Position numbers and translations under genes: made by a program
Shown here: positions 35,808 to 47,068 of the stretch, piece after piece
Layout: each line of letters opens with the position of its first letter
Numbering within the stretch: position 1 is the first letter of the stretch
Assembly: GCA_030528385.1 (NCBI GenBank)
Contig: JAUMYZ010000003.1
Span: forward strand, 145,892 to 209,891
Length of the DNA stretch: 64,000 bases
Origin: Moraxella sp.
GTDB lineage: Bacteria > Pseudomonadota > Gammaproteobacteria > Pseudomonadales > Moraxellaceae
Direction: 5' to 3'
The notes under the pieces: model-generated
What the model saw: the letters and a program-made list of their open reading frames with translations, nothing else
Database searches by the model: none
Told to the model about the DNA's origin: nothing

Positions 35808-36143
35808 TTATACTTCGGGGCTGTGCGCTTCAATCAATGGCTTTAATTCGCCAGCTTGATACATTTGCAGTATAATATCACTACCGCCAATCAGCTCGCC
35901 ATTGACCCAAAGCTGCGGAAAGGTTGGCCAGTTGGCAATCAGTGGCAAGGTTGTGCGAATTTCTGGATTTTCCAAAATATTAACAAAAGCAAAAGGACGA
36001 CCAATTTGCGTCAGCACTTCCACCGCGCGCGCCGAAAAACCACACTGGGGAAACTGTGGCGTGCCTTTCATATAAAGCAGCACAGCGTGGTCTTTGATTT
36101 GATTTTCAATCAGTTCTTTGACTTGGGGGTTGATGTCGGTCAT
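35808..36143 (-). CDS. grxD: Monothiol glutaredoxin 4
   Basis: 111 residues, CGFS active site (QCGFSARAV near 37), preceded by LYMKGTPQFP and followed by WPTFPQLWVNGELIGGSDI. It carries and senses Fe-S clusters with BolA partners. ATG 36143 was chosen: GGAG is six bases upstream, while the ATG at 36155 lacks one. The bases between grxD and the upstream gene (36156-36215) show nothing notable. Confidence 0.96.
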   Translation of the reverse strand: MTDINPQVKELIENQIKDHAVLLYMKGTPQFPQCGFSARAVEVLTQIGRPFAFVNILENPEIRTTLPLIANWPTFPQLWVNGELIGGSDIILQMYQAGELKPLIEAHSPEV

Positions 36144-36215
36144 AAAAAACTCCATTTGGGGTAAAACTTGGCTTATTATGGGGTTTTGTGATGATTTTAC
36201 AAGGCATTTTGGGTT

Positions 36216-36740
36216 TTATATTGAGTGCATGTTGTGAAAATCAAATTTTCTGCCGTAGCTTTCTTTTATTGGCAATAGCTCAATCGGTCTGCCAGCTTCG
36301 CGTTTTTGACATCTGGTTGTTGTAAAGTTTGGTTTTACAATATCGCCCATATGATAAACTTGGTATTTTTTATCGCCAATGGCGATGATGTGCCAGTCGT
36401 CTGCAAAAATGCGTCGCATTGGCTTGGTGTCTTTTTTTAAATGAAGGGCTTGTGAAGTGGTCAAATAATCATCAATACTGACATGAGCAACAACAGAGCC
36501 GTTTGGCACAACACAAATCAGTTTGGCATCAGGCAGCATGACGGATAAATCCACGATTTGTCCCCGAGCAATGGGCACATTGACATGTTTTTGTAGGGGG
36601 CGACTTTTTATGCCGTCATACAGCCAAAGCCCCAAAACAAGCACAATCCCAGCAGCGACCATCTTATAAAGCGTGGACGGCGGTTGCTCTAAAAAAAATT
36701 TGACCAATTGCCACAATCGCCCAACAAACAAATATTTCAC
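36216..36740 (-). CDS. Uncharacterised membrane-anchored protein
   Basis: 174 residues. A single hydrophobic helix (about 29-42, [13 protein letters not shown]) after a cytoplasmic-looking start, then a soluble part with [19 protein letters not shown] and [18 protein letters not shown]. No family recognised; I see no catalytic motif. It starts on the ispF stop with a four-base overlap, so it is almost certainly translated with ispF. Confidence 0.75.
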   Translation of the reverse strand: MKYLFVGRLWQLVKFFLEQPPSTLYKMVAAGIVLVLGLWLYDGIKSRPLQKHVNVPIARGQIVDLSVMLPDAKLICVVPNGSVVAHVSIDDYLTTSQALHLKKDTKPMRRIFADDWHIIAIGDKKYQVYHMGDIVKPNFTTTRCQKREAGRPIELLPIKESYGRKFDFHNMHSI

Positions 36741-37216
36741 GGCAATTTTTGTAACAGCACCACACCACTGGCAAAAATACCTTCGCCACGCCCCAGATAA
36801 CCCATTTTTTCATTGGTGGTGGCTTTAATGCTAATCACGTCCACACTCACGCCCAGCACACTTGCGATACACTCACGCATGGCGCAGTTGTGTGGCGCAA
36901 GTTTTGGGACTTCACAAATCACCGTCATATCGGCATTGATAAGGCGATAGCCGTTACTTTGCACCAAGCGATAAACGTGCCGTAATAGCTCTTTACTGTC
37001 CACCCCTTTAAAAGCGGGGTCGGTATCAGGAAAATGCTGTCCAATGTCGCCCAACGCCAACGCCCCCAAAAGTGCATCGCAAAGGGCGTGTAGTAGCACA
37101 TCACCGTCTGAATGCGCTTTAATGCCGTGTGTGTGGGGGATTTTGATACCGCCTAGCGTTACAAAATCACCATCTGTAAAAGCGTGAACGTCCAGACCTT
37201 GACCAATTCTTAGCAT
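36737..37216 (-). CDS. ispF: 2-C-methyl-D-erythritol 2,4-cyclodiphosphate synthase
   Basis: Isoprenoid MEP-pathway enzyme. Zinc ligands in [10 protein letters not shown] (Asp-x-His) and the later His; also [30 protein letters not shown] and [15 protein letters not shown]. 159 residues, standard. The usual partner ispD is not adjacent; instead a four-base overlap joins it to an unknown membrane gene. Confidence 0.97.
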   Translation of the reverse strand: MLRIGQGLDVHAFTDGDFVTLGGIKIPHTHGIKAHSDGDVLLHALCDALLGALALGDIGQHFPDTDPAFKGVDSKELLRHVYRLVQSNGYRLINADMTVICEVPKLAPHNCAMRECIASVLGVSVDVISIKATTNEKMGYLGRGEGIFASGVVLLQKLP

Positions 37217-37319
37217 AAGTTACCCTGTGTCGTCAAAATAATAGATTATAGCATAATTGGCGTTGGCTTGGTGCTGGCAAGCAACCGCCAAAGCACGCAC
37301 CCATGCATTACCAAAACCA

Positions 37320-38007
37320 CTATTCCACCGCCACCCGCTGTCCGACATCTTTAAGATTTAAGATTAGAAAATTATTCTAGCAAATGTGGCATGTTGTCCA
37401 AACTTGTGGCAAAAATCCATAAATAAGTCATCACCGCATAAATGTGCCCCGCCTGTACGTCTTTGGCGGTCGCCATCTGTACAATGCTTACACCAAATAA
37501 CAGCGTCATTGACGCACCCACCAACAAATAACCAAACGCTTCACGATTAGACAATAAAATAAGCAAATCAGACAATAAATTATAATGCCCTTTTAATCCA
37601 TTTAAATCGGATTTATCAATCACTTCCACTTCTTTTTCTGGGCGGTTGTTTAATTTTAAATACAATTTATCATTCATTTTGGTGTATTTTGGCATAAAGA
37701 AGATAAAAAGCAGCAAAATAACACAAGCCACCACCCCAGACCAAAATTCAATCGCCAATAGCATAAACACCGAACCAATCATAGAAAAAACCGCCGTGAT
37801 TAAAATTGGCAAATGCTGCTAAAAAAATCCACAAACTTACGCGACAGTGCCACACCTGCGGCAATGGTGGACGTGTCCATGCCTTGCTGACTTAGGCGAC
37901 AATAATCGGCACCGCCAATTGGCATACAGCCGAGTAAACACACGGGTATCCACCGCACGCCGAGCCGAGCTCACCGACCAAATAATTATCACCAATAAAA
38001 CATATGA
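37320..38007 (-). pseudogene. Decayed six-transmembrane ABC protein
   Basis: Several frames together encode a six-TM ABC-exporter-type membrane protein known from Acinetobacter and relatives. Order on the minus strand: YVLLVIIIWSV with RRAVDTRVFTRLYA; then, after a frame change near 37920, GMDTSTIAAGVALSRKFVDFF; after another near 37822 (T7 run), LPILITAVFSMIGSVFMLL to YLWIFATSLDNMPHLLE. There it hits TAA at 37369-37371. Past this, FSNLK and, after a tandem TCTTAAA repeat, KDVGQRVAVE-stop at 37320. So at least two frameshifts, a stop and a seven-base duplication, plus loss of the N-terminal helix into the MarR gene. Confidence 0.8.
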
Positions 38008-38442
38008 CAATTCCAAGTTATGAGATAAAATTTGGCTTAAAGTTTTCATATCTTGGGTGAGTTGTTGCAGTTTTGCTTCGCCAAATTGATAAATGGTAGC
38101 TCGCTCTATGTCTTTTAATTTATTCAGCATTGGCAAAATTTGCGTTTTGCCCATGGGCGTTAATTGCAAAGTCTTTTGGCGTTTGTCATTTGTGCTGGTG
38201 GTGGCGACAATCAGCCCTTTTTTAATCAGTTGCTGGCAGACGCTAAATACCGTTTGTTTGGGCAAACACCAATCATCGGCAATGTCTTTTTGTCCGCAAT
38301 TTGGGTGGTAGGCGATGGAATACAACGCAAAAAACTCATTGGGCGACCAGCCTTGCTGTTTTGCCCATTGGCTGTATAAATCCAAAAAATCGCCGATGGT
38401 GGTGATGGCGTGGTCTGATTGATGGGGCGGATTTTGATACAT
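37837..38442 (-). CDS. MarR-family regulator with C terminus from the decayed ABC gene
   Basis: About 201 residues. The first 145 form a winged-helix MarR protein (DLYSQWAKQQGWSPNEFFAL, GQKDIADDWCLPKQTVFSVC, LIVATTSTNDKRQKTLQLT), which usually represses an adjacent transporter or enzyme gene. The last 57 residues come from the neighbouring six-TM gene: a hydrophobic stretch (SYVLLVIIIW) and out-of-frame peptide. A deletion near 38007 probably removed the MarR stop. ATG 38442 has GGAG five bases before it. Whether the tailed regulator works is doubtful. Confidence 0.75.
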   Translation of the reverse strand: MYQNPPHQSDHAITTIGDFLDLYSQWAKQQGWSPNEFFALYSIAYHPNCGQKDIADDWCLPKQTVFSVCQQLIKKGLIVATTSTNDKRQKTLQLTPMGKTQILPMLNKLKDIERATIYQFGEAKLQQLTQDMKTLSQILSHNLELSYVLLVIIIWSVSSARRAVDTRVFTRLYANWRCRLLSPKSARHGHVHHCRRCGTVA

Positions 38443-38529
38443 ATTATCTCCAAAATCGTCTGATATGGTAGTAATTGTCCGTGTTTTAGTCTGATTTAGG
38501 ACTAATTGCAAGGGGCTGGGCAAACAATT

Positions 38530-38559
38530 TTGTCAGTCGTTGGCAAATCTTGCTATAAT
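38530..38559 (+). promoter_or_regulatory. mnmA promoter
   Basis: TTGTCA (38530-38535), 18 bases, TGC-TATAAT with perfect -10 at 38554-38559, 31 bases before mnmA. It fires away from the MarR gene. Confidence 0.65.
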
Positions 38560-38583
38560 GGTGGTCAAATTTTTAAGCGATGA

Positions 38584-39744
<1,161 letters not shown>

Positions 39745-40103
39745 CTTCTTTATAAACATGCACACTTGTTTTCTTATCTGACATTCCTTTTGCCATTTTT
39801 AATTGCCTGTGGGTGTTTTGTGTCATTTTTAGCCAAAAATGGCAACACTTACCCTTATGTTGTGCGGTGTTTTTGTGTTTGTCTGACATTTATTGACCCA
39901 TAGAAAAACCAAAAACCGTCCCCATGGGCATGAACAATTAAATTACAAGCAGCGTGTAGAAATTTATAATTTTTTATTATAAATCAAAAGGTTAATTAAA
40001 ATTTTTGCCGATTATTGTCATGGATGATTGAAAAAATACCCAGCACATAGCATATATTGAGTAACAAAGCAAATCAAATTTTGATTTGTAAAAAGGAGCT
40101 ATG
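39745..40103 (+). other. Intergenic region before clpB
   Basis: No gene is visible. It holds an inverted pair GCCATTTTT (near 39791) and AAAAATGGC (near 39834), a second T-rich stretch, and, near clpB, a possible heat-shock-type -35 TTGAAA (40028) and the -10-like TATATT (40053). Spacing fits neither sigma class well. AAGGAG at 40093-40098 is the clpB ribosome site. Confidence 0.5.
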
Positions 40104-42677
40104 ATGAATTTTGAAAAATACACCACCAAATTACAAAACATCGTCAGGCAAGCCCAATCTTTGGCGCTTGCCAAAGACAACACTGCTATTGGCTCGGTGC
40201 ATTTGTTGTCGGTCGTGCTTGCCGACCAAAGCACGCTTGCCACACTACAAAACGCAGGGGCAGACCCACAAGTTTTGCAAGCCCAAACCCAAGAGTTGCT
40301 TGATCGCCAAGCGGTGGTTGCCACACCAACAGGTCAGATAACTTTGGGTGTAGACGCGGCACAAGTGCTTAATTTGGCTGAGAGTTTCGCCAAAAAAGCA
40401 GGCGATGAGTTTGTGGCAAGTGAGTGGTTACTGCTTGCCTTGGCTTCGCAAACCGACACCAAAAAAGTCTTTGCACAAGCAGGCATAAGCACCGAAACGC
40501 TAAGCCAAGTCATTAAAAATTTAAGGGGGAAAGACACTGTGAACAATCCAAACGCCGAAGAAACTCGCAACGCCCTAGAAAAATACACCATCAACTTAAC
40601 CGACCGAGCCAGAGACGGCAAACTTGACCCTGTGATTGGTCGCGATGATGAGATTCGCCGCACCGTACAGGTGTTGTCAAGACGCACCAAAAACAACCCT
40701 GTGCTTATTGGTGAACCGGGGGTGGGCAAAACCGCCATTGTAGAAGGGTTGGCACAGCGAATTGTCAATGGCGAAGTGCCAGAGAGCCTAAAAAACAAAG
40801 AAGTATTGTCGCTGGATATGGGTTCGCTCATTGCTGGGGCAAAATATCACGGTGAGTTTGAAGAACGTTTAAAGGGCGTGTTAAACGACCTTGCCAAACA
40901 AGACGGCAACATCATTTTGTTCATTGATGAGCTACACACCATGGTCGGAGCGGGCAAAACATCAGGGGCGATGGACGCAGGCAATATGCTAAAACCTGCC
41001 TTGGCTCGCGGTGAGTTACGCTGTGTGGGAGCGACCACGCTTGATGAATACCGCCAGTACATTGAAAAAGACCCCGCCTTAGAACGCCGCTTTCAAAAGG
41101 TGCTGGTGGACGAGCCGAGTGTAGAAGACACCATCGCCATTTTACGCGGACTAAAAGAGCGTTATGAGCTTCATCACGGCGTTAAAATCACCGACAATGC
41201 CATCATTGCTGCTGCCAAGATGAGTCATCGCTACATCACTGACCGTCAGCTGCCCGACAAAGCCATTGATTTGATTGATGAAGCCGCCAGTCGCATTAAA
41301 ATGGAGCTTGACAGCAAGCCTGAAAGTTTGGACAAACTTGACCGCCGTATCATTGCCCTAAAAATGCAGCTAGAAACGGTCAAAAAAGACGATGATGCAA
41401 GCAGTGTTGCCCAAGCGGAGCAGTTGCAAAATCAAATTGATGAGTTAAGTCGTGAATACAATGATTTAGAAGAGATTTGGAAAAGCGAAAAAGCCTTGGT
41501 AGAAGGCACCAAACAAGCCCAAGCCCAGCTTGATAAGGCGCGCATTGCCCTAGAAAAAGCCCAGCGTGAAGGCGATTTGGCAGAAGCGGCTCGTTTGCAA
41601 TATGGGGTTATCCCAGAGCTACAAAAACAGCTTGCCGATGAACACCATGACGACACAGCCACACCCAAGCTCCTTAGAAATAAGGTAACAGACAATGAAG
41701 TTGCCGAAGTGGTCTCAGCTGCCACGGGCATTCCTGTTGCCAAGATGATGCAAGGCGAGCGTGATAAACTGCTTGCAATGGAAGACAAGCTCCATGAGCG
41801 GGTGGTCGGTCAAGATGAAGCGGTACTATCGGTTGCCAACGCTGTCCGCCGTAGCCGAGCGGGATTGTCTGACCCCAACAAACCAAGCGGTTCGTTTTTG
41901 TTTCTTGGGCCAACGGGCGTGGGCAAAACCGAGCTGACCAAGGCACTGGCGAACTTTTTGTTTGACGATGAAAGTGCCATGGTGCGTATTGACATGAGCG
42001 AGTTTATGGAAAAGCACAGCGTTAGCCGTCTGGTGGGAGCTCCCCCAGGTTATGTCGGCTATGAAGAAGGTGGCGTTTTGACCGAAGCGGTTCGCCGCAG
42101 ACCATACAGCGTGGTGCTCTTTGATGAAGTGGAAAAGGCTCACCCCGATGTCTTTAATATCTTGCTACAAGTGTTGGACGACGGGCGACTTACCGACAGT
42201 CATGGGCGAGTGGTGGACTTTAAAAACACGGTGATTATCATGACATCAAACCTTGGCAGTCATAAAATTTTTGACATGGCAGGCGAGAGTTATAACAAGA
42301 TAAAATCAGCGGTGATGGAAGCGGTCAATGCTCATTTTCGCCCAGAGTTTATCAACCGTATTGATGAGATGGTGGTCTTTCACCCGCTTGGCAAAGAGCA
42401 AATGGCAGGCATTGCAGGCATTCAGCTTGACCGCCTAAGAGCCAGATTAAAAGAGCGTGAATTGGGGTTGGTTTTAACCGATGAAGCCATGCATGAGTTG
42501 ATTGGTGTTGGTTATGACCCTGTGTTTGGGGCAAGACCCTTAAAGCGCGCCATCGTTCAAGAGCTTGAAAATCCCTTGGCTCAAAGACTGCTTGCTGGTG
42601 AGTTTGTGGCGGGGGATACCATTGTGGCAAATGTGGCAGGCGGGCAATTTATCTTTGACAAGTTAAAACTCAACTAA
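40104..42677 (+). CDS. clpB: Disaggregase ClpB
   Basis: Hexameric AAA+ chaperone that pulls proteins from aggregates with DnaK. N domain, NBD1 with GEPGVGKT near 203, a coiled-coil middle domain (about 400-520), NBD2 with GPTGVGKT near 602 and the pore loop [14 protein letters not shown]. 857 residues, standard. AAGGAG sits five bases before ATG 40104 and only two before ATG 40101, so I use 40104. Heat induction is likely; the promoter is not clear. Confidence 0.97.
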   Translation: MNFEKYTTKLQNIVRQAQSLALAKDNTAIGSVHLLSVVLADQSTLATLQNAGADPQVLQAQTQELLDRQAVVATPTGQITLGVDAAQVLNLAESFAKKAGDEFVASEWLLLALASQTDTKKVFAQAGISTETLSQVIKNLRGKDTVNNPNAEETRNALEKYTINLTDRARDGKLDPVIGRDDEIRRTVQVLSRRTKNNPVLIGEPGVGKTAIVEGLAQRIVNGEVPESLKNKEVLSLDMGSLIAGAKYHGEFEERLKGVLNDLAKQDGNIILFIDELHTMVGAGKTSGAMDAGNMLKPALARGELRCVGATTLDEYRQYIEKDPALERRFQKVLVDEPSVEDTIAILRGLKERYELHHGVKITDNAIIAAAKMSHRYITDRQLPDKAIDLIDEAASRIKMELDSKPESLDKLDRRIIALKMQLETVKKDDDASSVAQAEQLQNQIDELSREYNDLEEIWKSEKALVEGTKQAQAQLDKARIALEKAQREGDLAEAARLQYGVIPELQKQLADEHHDDTATPKLLRNKVTDNEVAEVVSAATGIPVAKMMQGERDKLLAMEDKLHERVVGQDEAVLSVANAVRRSRAGLSDPNKPSGSFLFLGPTGVGKTELTKALANFLFDDESAMVRIDMSEFMEKHSVSRLVGAPPGYVGYEEGGVLTEAVRRRPYSVVLFDEVEKAHPDVFNILLQVLDDGRLTDSHGRVVDFKNTVIIMTSNLGSHKIFDMAGESYNKIKSAVMEAVNAHFRPEFINRIDEMVVFHPLGKEQMAGIAGIQLDRLRARLKERELGLVLTDEAMHELIGVGYDPVFGARPLKRAIVQELENPLAQRLLAGEFVAGDTIVANVAGGQFIFDKLKLN

Positions 42678-42704
42678 CCCAAACCAAACCAAACCAAACC
42701 CCAA
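42677..42704 (+). repeat. AAACC pentamer repeat
   Basis: Four AAACC units directly after the clpB stop. Short and outside coding sequence; it adjoins the terminator. Confidence 0.6.
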
Positions 42705-42735
42705 AATAGCGATGTTTTGGGGTTTGACTTATTTG
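42699..42735 (+). terminator. clpB terminator
   Basis: CCCCAAAA (42699-42706), TAGCGATG loop, TTTTGGGG (42715-42722), followed by TTTGACTTATTTG. Confidence 0.75.
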
Positions 42736-42744
42736 TGGTAAAAT
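42736..42744 (+). promoter_or_regulatory. uvrB promoter candidate
   Basis: TGG-TAAAAT extended -10 at 42736-42744. No LexA-type box is visible between it and the uvrB start. Confidence 0.35.
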
Positions 42745-42890
42745 TTTGTCCCTTGGATAAGGCGTTTTGGGCTTGCTTGCTTTTGTGCTGGTGAGCAAAA
42801 ATCACCATGAATGCTTTTTAACAGATGGTTTCACACATAGTTTTGATAAGCAATAACGACATTAAATTTGGCTAATTTGGCAAAATAACG

Positions 42891-45005
42891 ATGAATACAA
42901 CCAACACCGAGCGACAACTTCGCCAGCAAACCCAGCTGGACAAACAGCCCAGTGATGATAATAGTTTGTCAGGGCTAAATGCCACAGGCAAAACCATCGG
43001 CGGTCAAGCCTTTAAAATGGTAACGCCCTTTACCCCCAGTGGCGACCAGCCTAGTGCCATCAAACAGTTGGTTGATGGGGTTAGGGCGGGCAAAAAAGAC
43101 CAGCTGTTGCTTGGCGTTACAGGCTCTGGCAAAACTTATACCATGGCAAAGGTCATTGCCGAGCTGGGTCGCCCTGCGGTGATTATGGCACACAACAAAA
43201 CGCTGGCAGCCCAGCTTTATGGTGAATTTAAAGAATTTTTCCCGCACAATGCGGTGGAGTATTTTGTCAGCTACTATGATTATTATCAGCCTGAAGCCTA
43301 TGTGCCAGCGTCTGATACCTTTATTGAAAAAGACAGTGCCATCAATGACCATATTGACCAAATGCGACTGTCTGCCACTCGTGCCTTGCTTGAAAGGCGG
43401 GACACCATCATTGTGGCGAGTGTGTCCGCCATTTATGGTTTGGGCGACCCAGAAAGCTATCTAAAAATGCTCTTACACATCGTGGTGGGCGATATTATTG
43501 ACCGCACGGCGATGATTAAACGCTTGGTGGAACTGCAATACGAGCGTAATGAGCTGGATTTTGGGCGGGGTGTTTATCGCATTTATGGCGAGACCATTGA
43601 CATTTATCCTGCCGAGAGCGAGAGTTTGGCGGTGCGAGTACGTCTGTTTGATGACGAAGTAGAAAAAATCTCATGGTTTGACCCGCTGACAGGCAAAGCG
43701 ATGCGTCATGTACCCCGTGTTACCATTTATCCCAAATCACATTATGTAACCCCCAAAGACAAACTTACTGTTGCTAGCCAAACCATCAAAGATGAGTTAC
43801 AAACCCAGCTAACATATTTTGAGCAACACAATAAACTGGTTGAAGCCCAGCGTTTGCAGCAGCGTACCCAGTATGACCTTGAGATGATTGAGCAGTTGGG
43901 TTATTGCAATGGCATTGAAAACTACTCACGGCATTTGTCAGGTAGGGCAGCGGGGGTCGCTCCGCCAACTTTGTTTGATTATTTGCCAAGGGATGCCTTG
44001 CTGTTTTTGGACGAAAGCCATGTAACCGTGCCACAGATTGGGGCAATGTACAAAGGCGACCGCTCTAGAAAGGAAACGCTGGTCAATTATGGTTTTCGTC
44101 TGCCGTCGGCGATGGATAACCGTCCGATGAAGTTTGAAGAGTGGGAGAGTCTGGTGCCGTATCGGATTTTTGTGTCTGCCACTCCTGCCGATTATGAGCT
44201 AACTCATGCCCAGCAAGTGGTTGAGCAAGTGGTGCGTCCCACAGGGCTGATTGACCCTGTCATTGAAGTGCGTCCTGTTTTGACCCAAGTTGATGATGTG
44301 CTAGGCGAGATTAACCTGCGTAAGCCCTTAAATGAGCGGGTGCTCATTACCACGCTGACCAAGCGCATGGCAGAAGATTTGACCAGCTATCTAAAAGAGT
44401 ATCACATTAAGGTGGCGTATCTGCATTCAGACATTGACACCCTAGAGCGCAGCAAAATCATTCATGAGCTGCGTACGGGGGTACACGATGTATTGGTGGG
44501 TATTAACCTACTGCGTGAAGGGCTGGATATGCCCGAAGTGAGCCTTGTGGCAATTTTTGATGCCGACAAAGAAGGGTTTTTGCGTTCGGAGCGTTCGCTC
44601 ATTCAGACCATTGGGCGAGCCGCCCGCCACGTCAATGGCAAGGCGATTTTGTATGCCGACAGCATGACCCCCAGTATGCAAAAAGCCATTGATGAGACCA
44701 ATCGCAGGCGTGCCAAACAAATCGCTTTTAATCAAGCTCATGGCATTGTGCCAAAGTCCGCCACCCGCCGTATCACCGACAAGATTGATACGGGCGAGTT
44801 TGAGAACATTGCTGTGCCTAAGGTTGATGTGCCACTGACGACGCTTGATGTGGAGATGGAAATTATGCAAAATCCCACTTTGCTTGCCAAAGAAATCACC
44901 CGCCTAGAAAAACAGATGAAAGCCCTGTCCAAAGAGCTTAAATTTGAAGAAGCCATGCAAGTGCGTGATAAAATGCTTGCTCTAAAAGAGCACCTTATCG
45001 GCTAA
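42891..45005 (+). CDS. uvrB: Excinuclease ABC subunit B
   Basis: DNA-damage verification helicase of nucleotide excision repair. Walker [11 protein letters not shown] near 75, beta-hairpin [12 protein letters not shown] near 128, helicase motifs [18 protein letters not shown] and [11 protein letters not shown], and a C-terminal UVR motif ([19 protein letters not shown]) that binds UvrC. 704 residues, with about 40 extra at the N terminus; ATG 43018 would remove them but has no ribosome site. Works with Mfd (7.3 kb). Confidence 0.97.
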   Translation: MNTTNTERQLRQQTQLDKQPSDDNSLSGLNATGKTIGGQAFKMVTPFTPSGDQPSAIKQLVDGVRAGKKDQLLLGVTGSGKTYTMAKVIAELGRPAVIMAHNKTLAAQLYGEFKEFFPHNAVEYFVSYYDYYQPEAYVPASDTFIEKDSAINDHIDQMRLSATRALLERRDTIIVASVSAIYGLGDPESYLKMLLHIVVGDIIDRTAMIKRLVELQYERNELDFGRGVYRIYGETIDIYPAESESLAVRVRLFDDEVEKISWFDPLTGKAMRHVPRVTIYPKSHYVTPKDKLTVASQTIKDELQTQLTYFEQHNKLVEAQRLQQRTQYDLEMIEQLGYCNGIENYSRHLSGRAAGVAPPTLFDYLPRDALLFLDESHVTVPQIGAMYKGDRSRKETLVNYGFRLPSAMDNRPMKFEEWESLVPYRIFVSATPADYELTHAQQVVEQVVRPTGLIDPVIEVRPVLTQVDDVLGEINLRKPLNERVLITTLTKRMAEDLTSYLKEYHIKVAYLHSDIDTLERSKIIHELRTGVHDVLVGINLLREGLDMPEVSLVAIFDADKEGFLRSERSLIQTIGRAARHVNGKAILYADSMTPSMQKAIDETNRRRAKQIAFNQAHGIVPKSATRRITDKIDTGEFENIAVPKVDVPLTTLDVEMEIMQNPTLLAKEITRLEKQMKALSKELKFEEAMQVRDKMLALKEHLIG

Positions 45006-45023
45006 TTAGAAGCTGCTTTGATT

Positions 45024-45048
45024 AAAAAGACCGCTTTACGGTCTTTTT
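45024..45048. terminator. Bidirectional terminator between uvrB and ppiB
   Basis: AAAAAGACCG-CTTTA-CGGTCTTTTT, perfect ten-base stem with A and T runs on both sides. Confidence 0.9.
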
Positions 45049-45055
45049 GATTGGT

Positions 45056-45565
45056 TTACTTTTGTACGACTTTGGCGGAGTTGATAACGATGGGCTCACG
45101 GGGTACATCAGAGTGATAACCGTAGCGACCTGTGGGGACGGCTTTGATTTGATTGACCACGTCCATGCCATCCGTTACCTTGCCAAACACCGCATAGCCC
45201 CAGCCTTGTGGCGTTGGGCTTGAGTAGTTCAAAAAGTCGTTGTTTTTGACGTTGATAAAAAACTGTGCCGTTGCCGAATGTGGGTCAGAGGTGCGTGCCA
45301 TGGCGATGGTGCCAACGTCATTTTTTAGACCGTTGTCGGCTTCATTTTTGATGGGCGTGCCAGTGCGTTTTTCGTTCATGTCAGCGTCCATACCGCCACC
45401 TTGAATCATAAAACCATCAATCACACGGTGAAAAATCGTGCCGTCATAATGACCACTTTGTACATAATCCAAAAAGTTGGCGACTGTAACGGGGGCTTTT
45501 TCGGCGTTTAATTCAATGACGATTTGACCGTGAGTGGTGTCAAATTCTACAACGGGCATGTCCAT
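45056..45565 (-). CDS. ppiB: Cyclophilin-type peptidyl-prolyl isomerase
   Basis: Cytoplasmic isomerase, no signal peptide. Motifs [28 protein letters not shown] and [18 protein letters not shown], with [16 protein letters not shown]. 169 residues from ATG 45565, chosen because AGGA sits six bases upstream; a longer TTG frame and ATG 45559 are less likely. Confidence 0.95.
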   Translation of the reverse strand: MDMPVVEFDTTHGQIVIELNAEKAPVTVANFLDYVQSGHYDGTIFHRVIDGFMIQGGGMDADMNEKRTGTPIKNEADNGLKNDVGTIAMARTSDPHSATAQFFINVKNNDFLNYSSPTPQGWGYAVFGKVTDGMDVVNQIKAVPTGRYGYHSDVPREPIVINSAKVVQK

Positions 45566-45741
45566 AAATTTTCCTAACAATAAAATTGGCAATTATAACA
45601 CCAAATTTGCCAAAAATCACATTTTGTATTTATTGATAAAATAAATAAATAGACCAAAAAATCCCATTTGTGCTGATGAATGATTTGCTTTAAAGTAGCT
45701 CAAAGGGCTTGTAATACCTGCAATAAAATAAGGAAAGCACA

Positions 45742-46518
45742 ATGACCAGCTATGTTGCCCATATTCCTGATGAATATGGATTGATTGCCTATAGTGATGA
45801 TGAAAACAGCGTTTGGCGTGATTTGATGGCTCGCCAGAGAGGCAATTTGCCAAATAAGGCGTGTGATGAATATTTGGACGGTCTAAAAAAACTGACACTG
45901 CCTGCCGAGCGTGTTCCGCAGTTGCCTGACATTGATGCAGTTTTACAGCGTGAAACGGGCTGGCAAACCGCTCCTGTGCCCGCCCTGATTTCTTTTGGCA
46001 AATTTTTTAAATTGCTGGCGGACAAAAAGTTCCCTGTAGCGACTTTTATTCGCACACGTCAAGATTTTGATTATATCCAAGAGCCTGATATTTTTCATGA
46101 AATTGCTGGGCATTGCCCCATGCTAACTCACCCAGCTTTTGCCCAGTTTACGCAAACTTATGGCAAACTGGGGCTAAACGCCAGCAAAGAAGAGCGGGTT
46201 TATTTGGCACGGTTGTACTGGTTTACGGTGGAATTTGGACTGTTAAACACCCCAAAAGGCACTCGCATTTATGGTGGGGGAATTTTAAGTTCGCCCGCCG
46301 AAACCCAATACGCCCTAAGCGGTCAGCCCGAGTATCGAGCCTTTGACATCATGGACGTGTTGCGTACGCCGTATCGCATTGATAAAATTCAGCCGATTTA
46401 TTATGTGCTTGATGGCATTGATGAGCTGTTTACCATCGCCGAGATGGACATTTTGGATAAAGTTCACCAAGCGATGGCACTGGGGCTGTATGAGTTGCAC
46501 CCAAGTTTGGTAGAATAA
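45742..46518 (+). CDS. phhA: Phenylalanine-4-hydroxylase
   Basis: Iron- and tetrahydropterin-dependent monooxygenase turning Phe into Tyr. Iron ligands in FHEIAGHCP (His near 118 and 123) and Glu in YWFTVEFGL (near 163). 258 residues, typical bacterial monomer. AAGGA before the ATG. Paired with phhB, which recycles the pterin; a hairpin lies between them. With TyrA-AroA this gives two routes to tyrosine. Confidence 0.97.
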   Translation: MTSYVAHIPDEYGLIAYSDDENSVWRDLMARQRGNLPNKACDEYLDGLKKLTLPAERVPQLPDIDAVLQRETGWQTAPVPALISFGKFFKLLADKKFPVATFIRTRQDFDYIQEPDIFHEIAGHCPMLTHPAFAQFTQTYGKLGLNASKEERVYLARLYWFTVEFGLLNTPKGTRIYGGGILSSPAETQYALSGQPEYRAFDIMDVLRTPYRIDKIQPIYYVLDGIDELFTIAEMDILDKVHQAMALGLYELHPSLVE

Positions 46519-46540
46519 TTTTGCCTAATTTATTTAACAT

Positions 46541-46569
46541 AATCTTAGTTTTTGCATTAAACTAAGATT
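46541..46569. repeat. Perfect inverted repeat between phhA and phhB
   Basis: AATCTTAGTTT (46541-46551), loop TTGCATT, AAACTAAGATT (46559-46569). The plus-strand tail is A-rich (TAAAAACTTACC), so it is not a classic terminator. It may end or process the phhA message, or be an operator. Confidence 0.55.
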
Positions 46570-46624
46570 TAAAAACTTACCAAACAACCAAAACAAACCA
46601 AGTAGTTAAACCAAAGGAATCACC

Positions 46625-46966
46625 ATGAGCGAAAAACTGTCTACTTTGACCTGTGAGGCTTGCCATGTGGATGCACCCAAAGTCAGTGACGCAGAATTGG
46701 CGGTATTGATGAGAGAGCTGCCCGATTGGGCGGTGGTGGCAGAAGAGGGCGTGCTACAGCTTAAGCGGGTGTTTAAATTTAAAAATTTCAAACAGGCGAT
46801 GGCATTTAGCAATCAGCTGGCCGATTTGGCAGAAGAGACAGGACACCACCCAGCCATTTTGACCGAGTGGGGTAAGGTAACCGTGTCTTGGTGGTCGCAC
46901 AGCATTAAGGGCTTGCACAAAAACGATTTTATTATGGCTGCCAAAACTGATAAGTTGCTGGCTTGA
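46625..46966 (+). CDS. phhB: Pterin-4a-carbinolamine dehydratase
   Basis: Regenerates the pterin cofactor used by PhhA. Motifs [49 protein letters not shown] match the DCoH/PhhB family. 113 residues. AAAGGAATCACC gives a good start at 46625. It is 106 bases after phhA, with the hairpin in between. Confidence 0.96.
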   Translation: MSEKLSTLTCEACHVDAPKVSDAELAVLMRELPDWAVVAEEGVLQLKRVFKFKNFKQAMAFSNQLADLAEETGHHPAILTEWGKVTVSWWSHSIKGLHKNDFIMAAKTDKLLA

Positions 46967-47023
46967 TGGCAGTTTGTTTTGGATAAAAGTTGTATAAATT
47001 TGGTTTTGTATGGTTTTTGATTG

Positions 47024-47032
47024 TGCTAGAAT
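47024..47032 (+). promoter_or_regulatory. glnS promoter, extended -10
   Basis: TGC-TAGAAT (TAGAAT at 47027-47032), identical to the serC element; the -35 (TTTTGT) is poor. Confidence 0.45.
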
Positions 47033-47068
47033 AACAAGTTTACTGTTTGTAATTAGTTTGGAACAATC

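Noticed and set aside
42677..42704. AAACC repeat as a phase-variation tract
   Set aside because: It is outside coding sequence, after the clpB stop, and only four units long.
42736..42890. LexA-type SOS box before uvrB
   Set aside because: No CTGT-n8-ACAG-like sequence is visible.
45056..45592. Longer TTG start of ppiB
   Set aside because: AGGA is correctly spaced for ATG 45565.
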